Shown: in pieces, positions 5,291-5,712 of the stretch
How positions within the stretch are numbered: position 1 is the stretch's first letter
Layout: every line of letters begins with the position of its first letter
Assembly: GCA_021205485.1 (NCBI GenBank)
Contig: JAJPXK010000073.1
Location: 1,437 to 7,148, forward strand
Length of the DNA stretch: 5,712 nt
From: Clostridia bacterium
GTDB taxonomy: Bacteria > Bacillota > Clostridia > Christensenellales > Borkfalkiaceae
Direction: 5' to 3'
Translations under genes and position numbers: made by a program
The notes under the pieces: model-generated
Told to the model about the DNA's origin: nothing
The model's database searches: none
Seen by the model: only the letters and a program-made list of their open reading frames with translations

Positions 5291-5712
5291 TTATATTTCG
5301 TCCTGCGGAAACTCTGTCTGGTAGATGATTTCTTCGTTTTCCGCAAACCAGCTCGGCTCGGTTGCGCCTATAAAGTTATACACTATTTCTATTGTCTGGT
5401 GATAATGTCCGTCAATTCCTTTTGCTCGTTCTCGTACAGTTCACTCAACTTCAAGTACCGTTCTTCGGAAATCTTTTCTTCAACTTTACCTTCATATAAA
5501 GATTGTATAATTTTATCCAAAGCCTTAATTCTTTTCTCTGCTTCGTCAATCTCCTTAAGGTGAGATGAAAGTTCTTTCTTCGTAGCGGTATCCGATGTTT
5601 TCTCTACCATTTTCGTTAAACTGCTGCTTGTATTCCTTGGCGTAACTTACGGTAAAACGCAAATCGTCTAAAATCATTTCCGTTACAGCTTTTACCGTTA
5701 TCTGATGCGAAG
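5291..5712 (-). pseudogene. Decayed C-terminal end of a large serine recombinase (TnpX/TndX-like), runs off right edge
   Basis: This is the remnant of a site-specific recombinase that integrates and excises mobile elements. The visible part is the C-terminal region after the catalytic and zinc-ribbon domains. From the right edge one frame reads SHQITVKAVTEMILDDL, then AKEYKQQFNE, the family's helix following the zinc ribbon. A four-A run (TTTT on plus at 5610-5613) then shifts the frame; dropping one A joins it to MVEKTSDTATKKEL and a charged coiled coil, with EAEKRIKALDKIIQSLYEGK and ISEERYLKLSELYENEQKEL, both highly typical. A TAG at 5389-5391 ends that frame. The original frame then resumes with QTIEIVYNFIGA, the characteristic end of these proteins, and stops with TAA at 5291-5293. 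The roughly 60-70 residues usually found between the coiled coil and the IEIVYNFIG segment are absent, which points to an internal deletion near 5400-5415. The gene is convergent with the nitroreductase. The catalytic domain is outside the window. Confidence 0.8.

Noticed and set aside
5189..5563. Plus-strand 124-residue open frame through the right end
   Set aside because: It is rich in Phe, Ser and Tyr, reads through the hairpin and lies opposite clear recombinase coding sequence, so it is a shadow.
1..5712. CRISPR array, phage defence cassette or other novel system
   Set aside because: No regularly spaced repeats or defence-type domains were found; the contents are explained by a sugar transporter, its regulator, a nitroreductase and a recombinase remnant.

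Overview
The window looks like Bacillota, most likely a gut or fibre-degrading Clostridia. The signs are strong AGGAGG-type ribosome binding sites, a perfect sigma-A promoter, heavy use of ATA and AAA codons, an AraC regulator fused to a GH39 glycosidase domain, and a TnpX/TndX-like serine recombinase remnant. This assignment is inference from content; no rRNA, tRNA or CRISPR array was seen.

Left part (1-1890, minus strand): the start of a sugar ABC transporter operon of the ribose/xylose/galactoside class (CUT2). A two-domain ATPase comes first and is followed 10 bp later by a membrane permease that runs off the left edge. No substrate-binding protein gene lies inside the window.

Middle (1891-4610): a 248-bp divergent control region separates the transporter from a plus-strand regulator gene. 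The region holds a perfect TTGACA-N17-TATAAT promoter for the regulator, a plausible promoter for the transporter, a 17-bp palindrome over the transporter -35 box, and a 22-bp-spaced direct repeat that could be an AraC operator. The regulator gene encodes an N-terminal cupin, an AraC-type double helix-turn-helix, and a C-terminal GH39 (beta-xylosidase-like) domain. It is interrupted by two in-frame stop codons, TGA and TAA, within nine bases. These fall between the GH39 acid/base glutamate and the nucleophile glutamate, and the reading frame is otherwise intact on both sides. The simplest reading is that the regulator senses a pentoside-type sugar and controls the divergent transporter, and that the enzymatic half has recently been disabled or the sequence contains a local error.

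Right part (4611-5712): a small FMN nitroreductase-family gene on the plus strand, with base and codon use somewhat unlike the genes to its left. It is followed by an 11-bp-stem hairpin. Converging from the right edge is the decayed C-terminal end of a large serine recombinase, with a one-base frameshift and an apparent internal deletion. This suggests that the right end of the window is the scar of an integrated mobile element.
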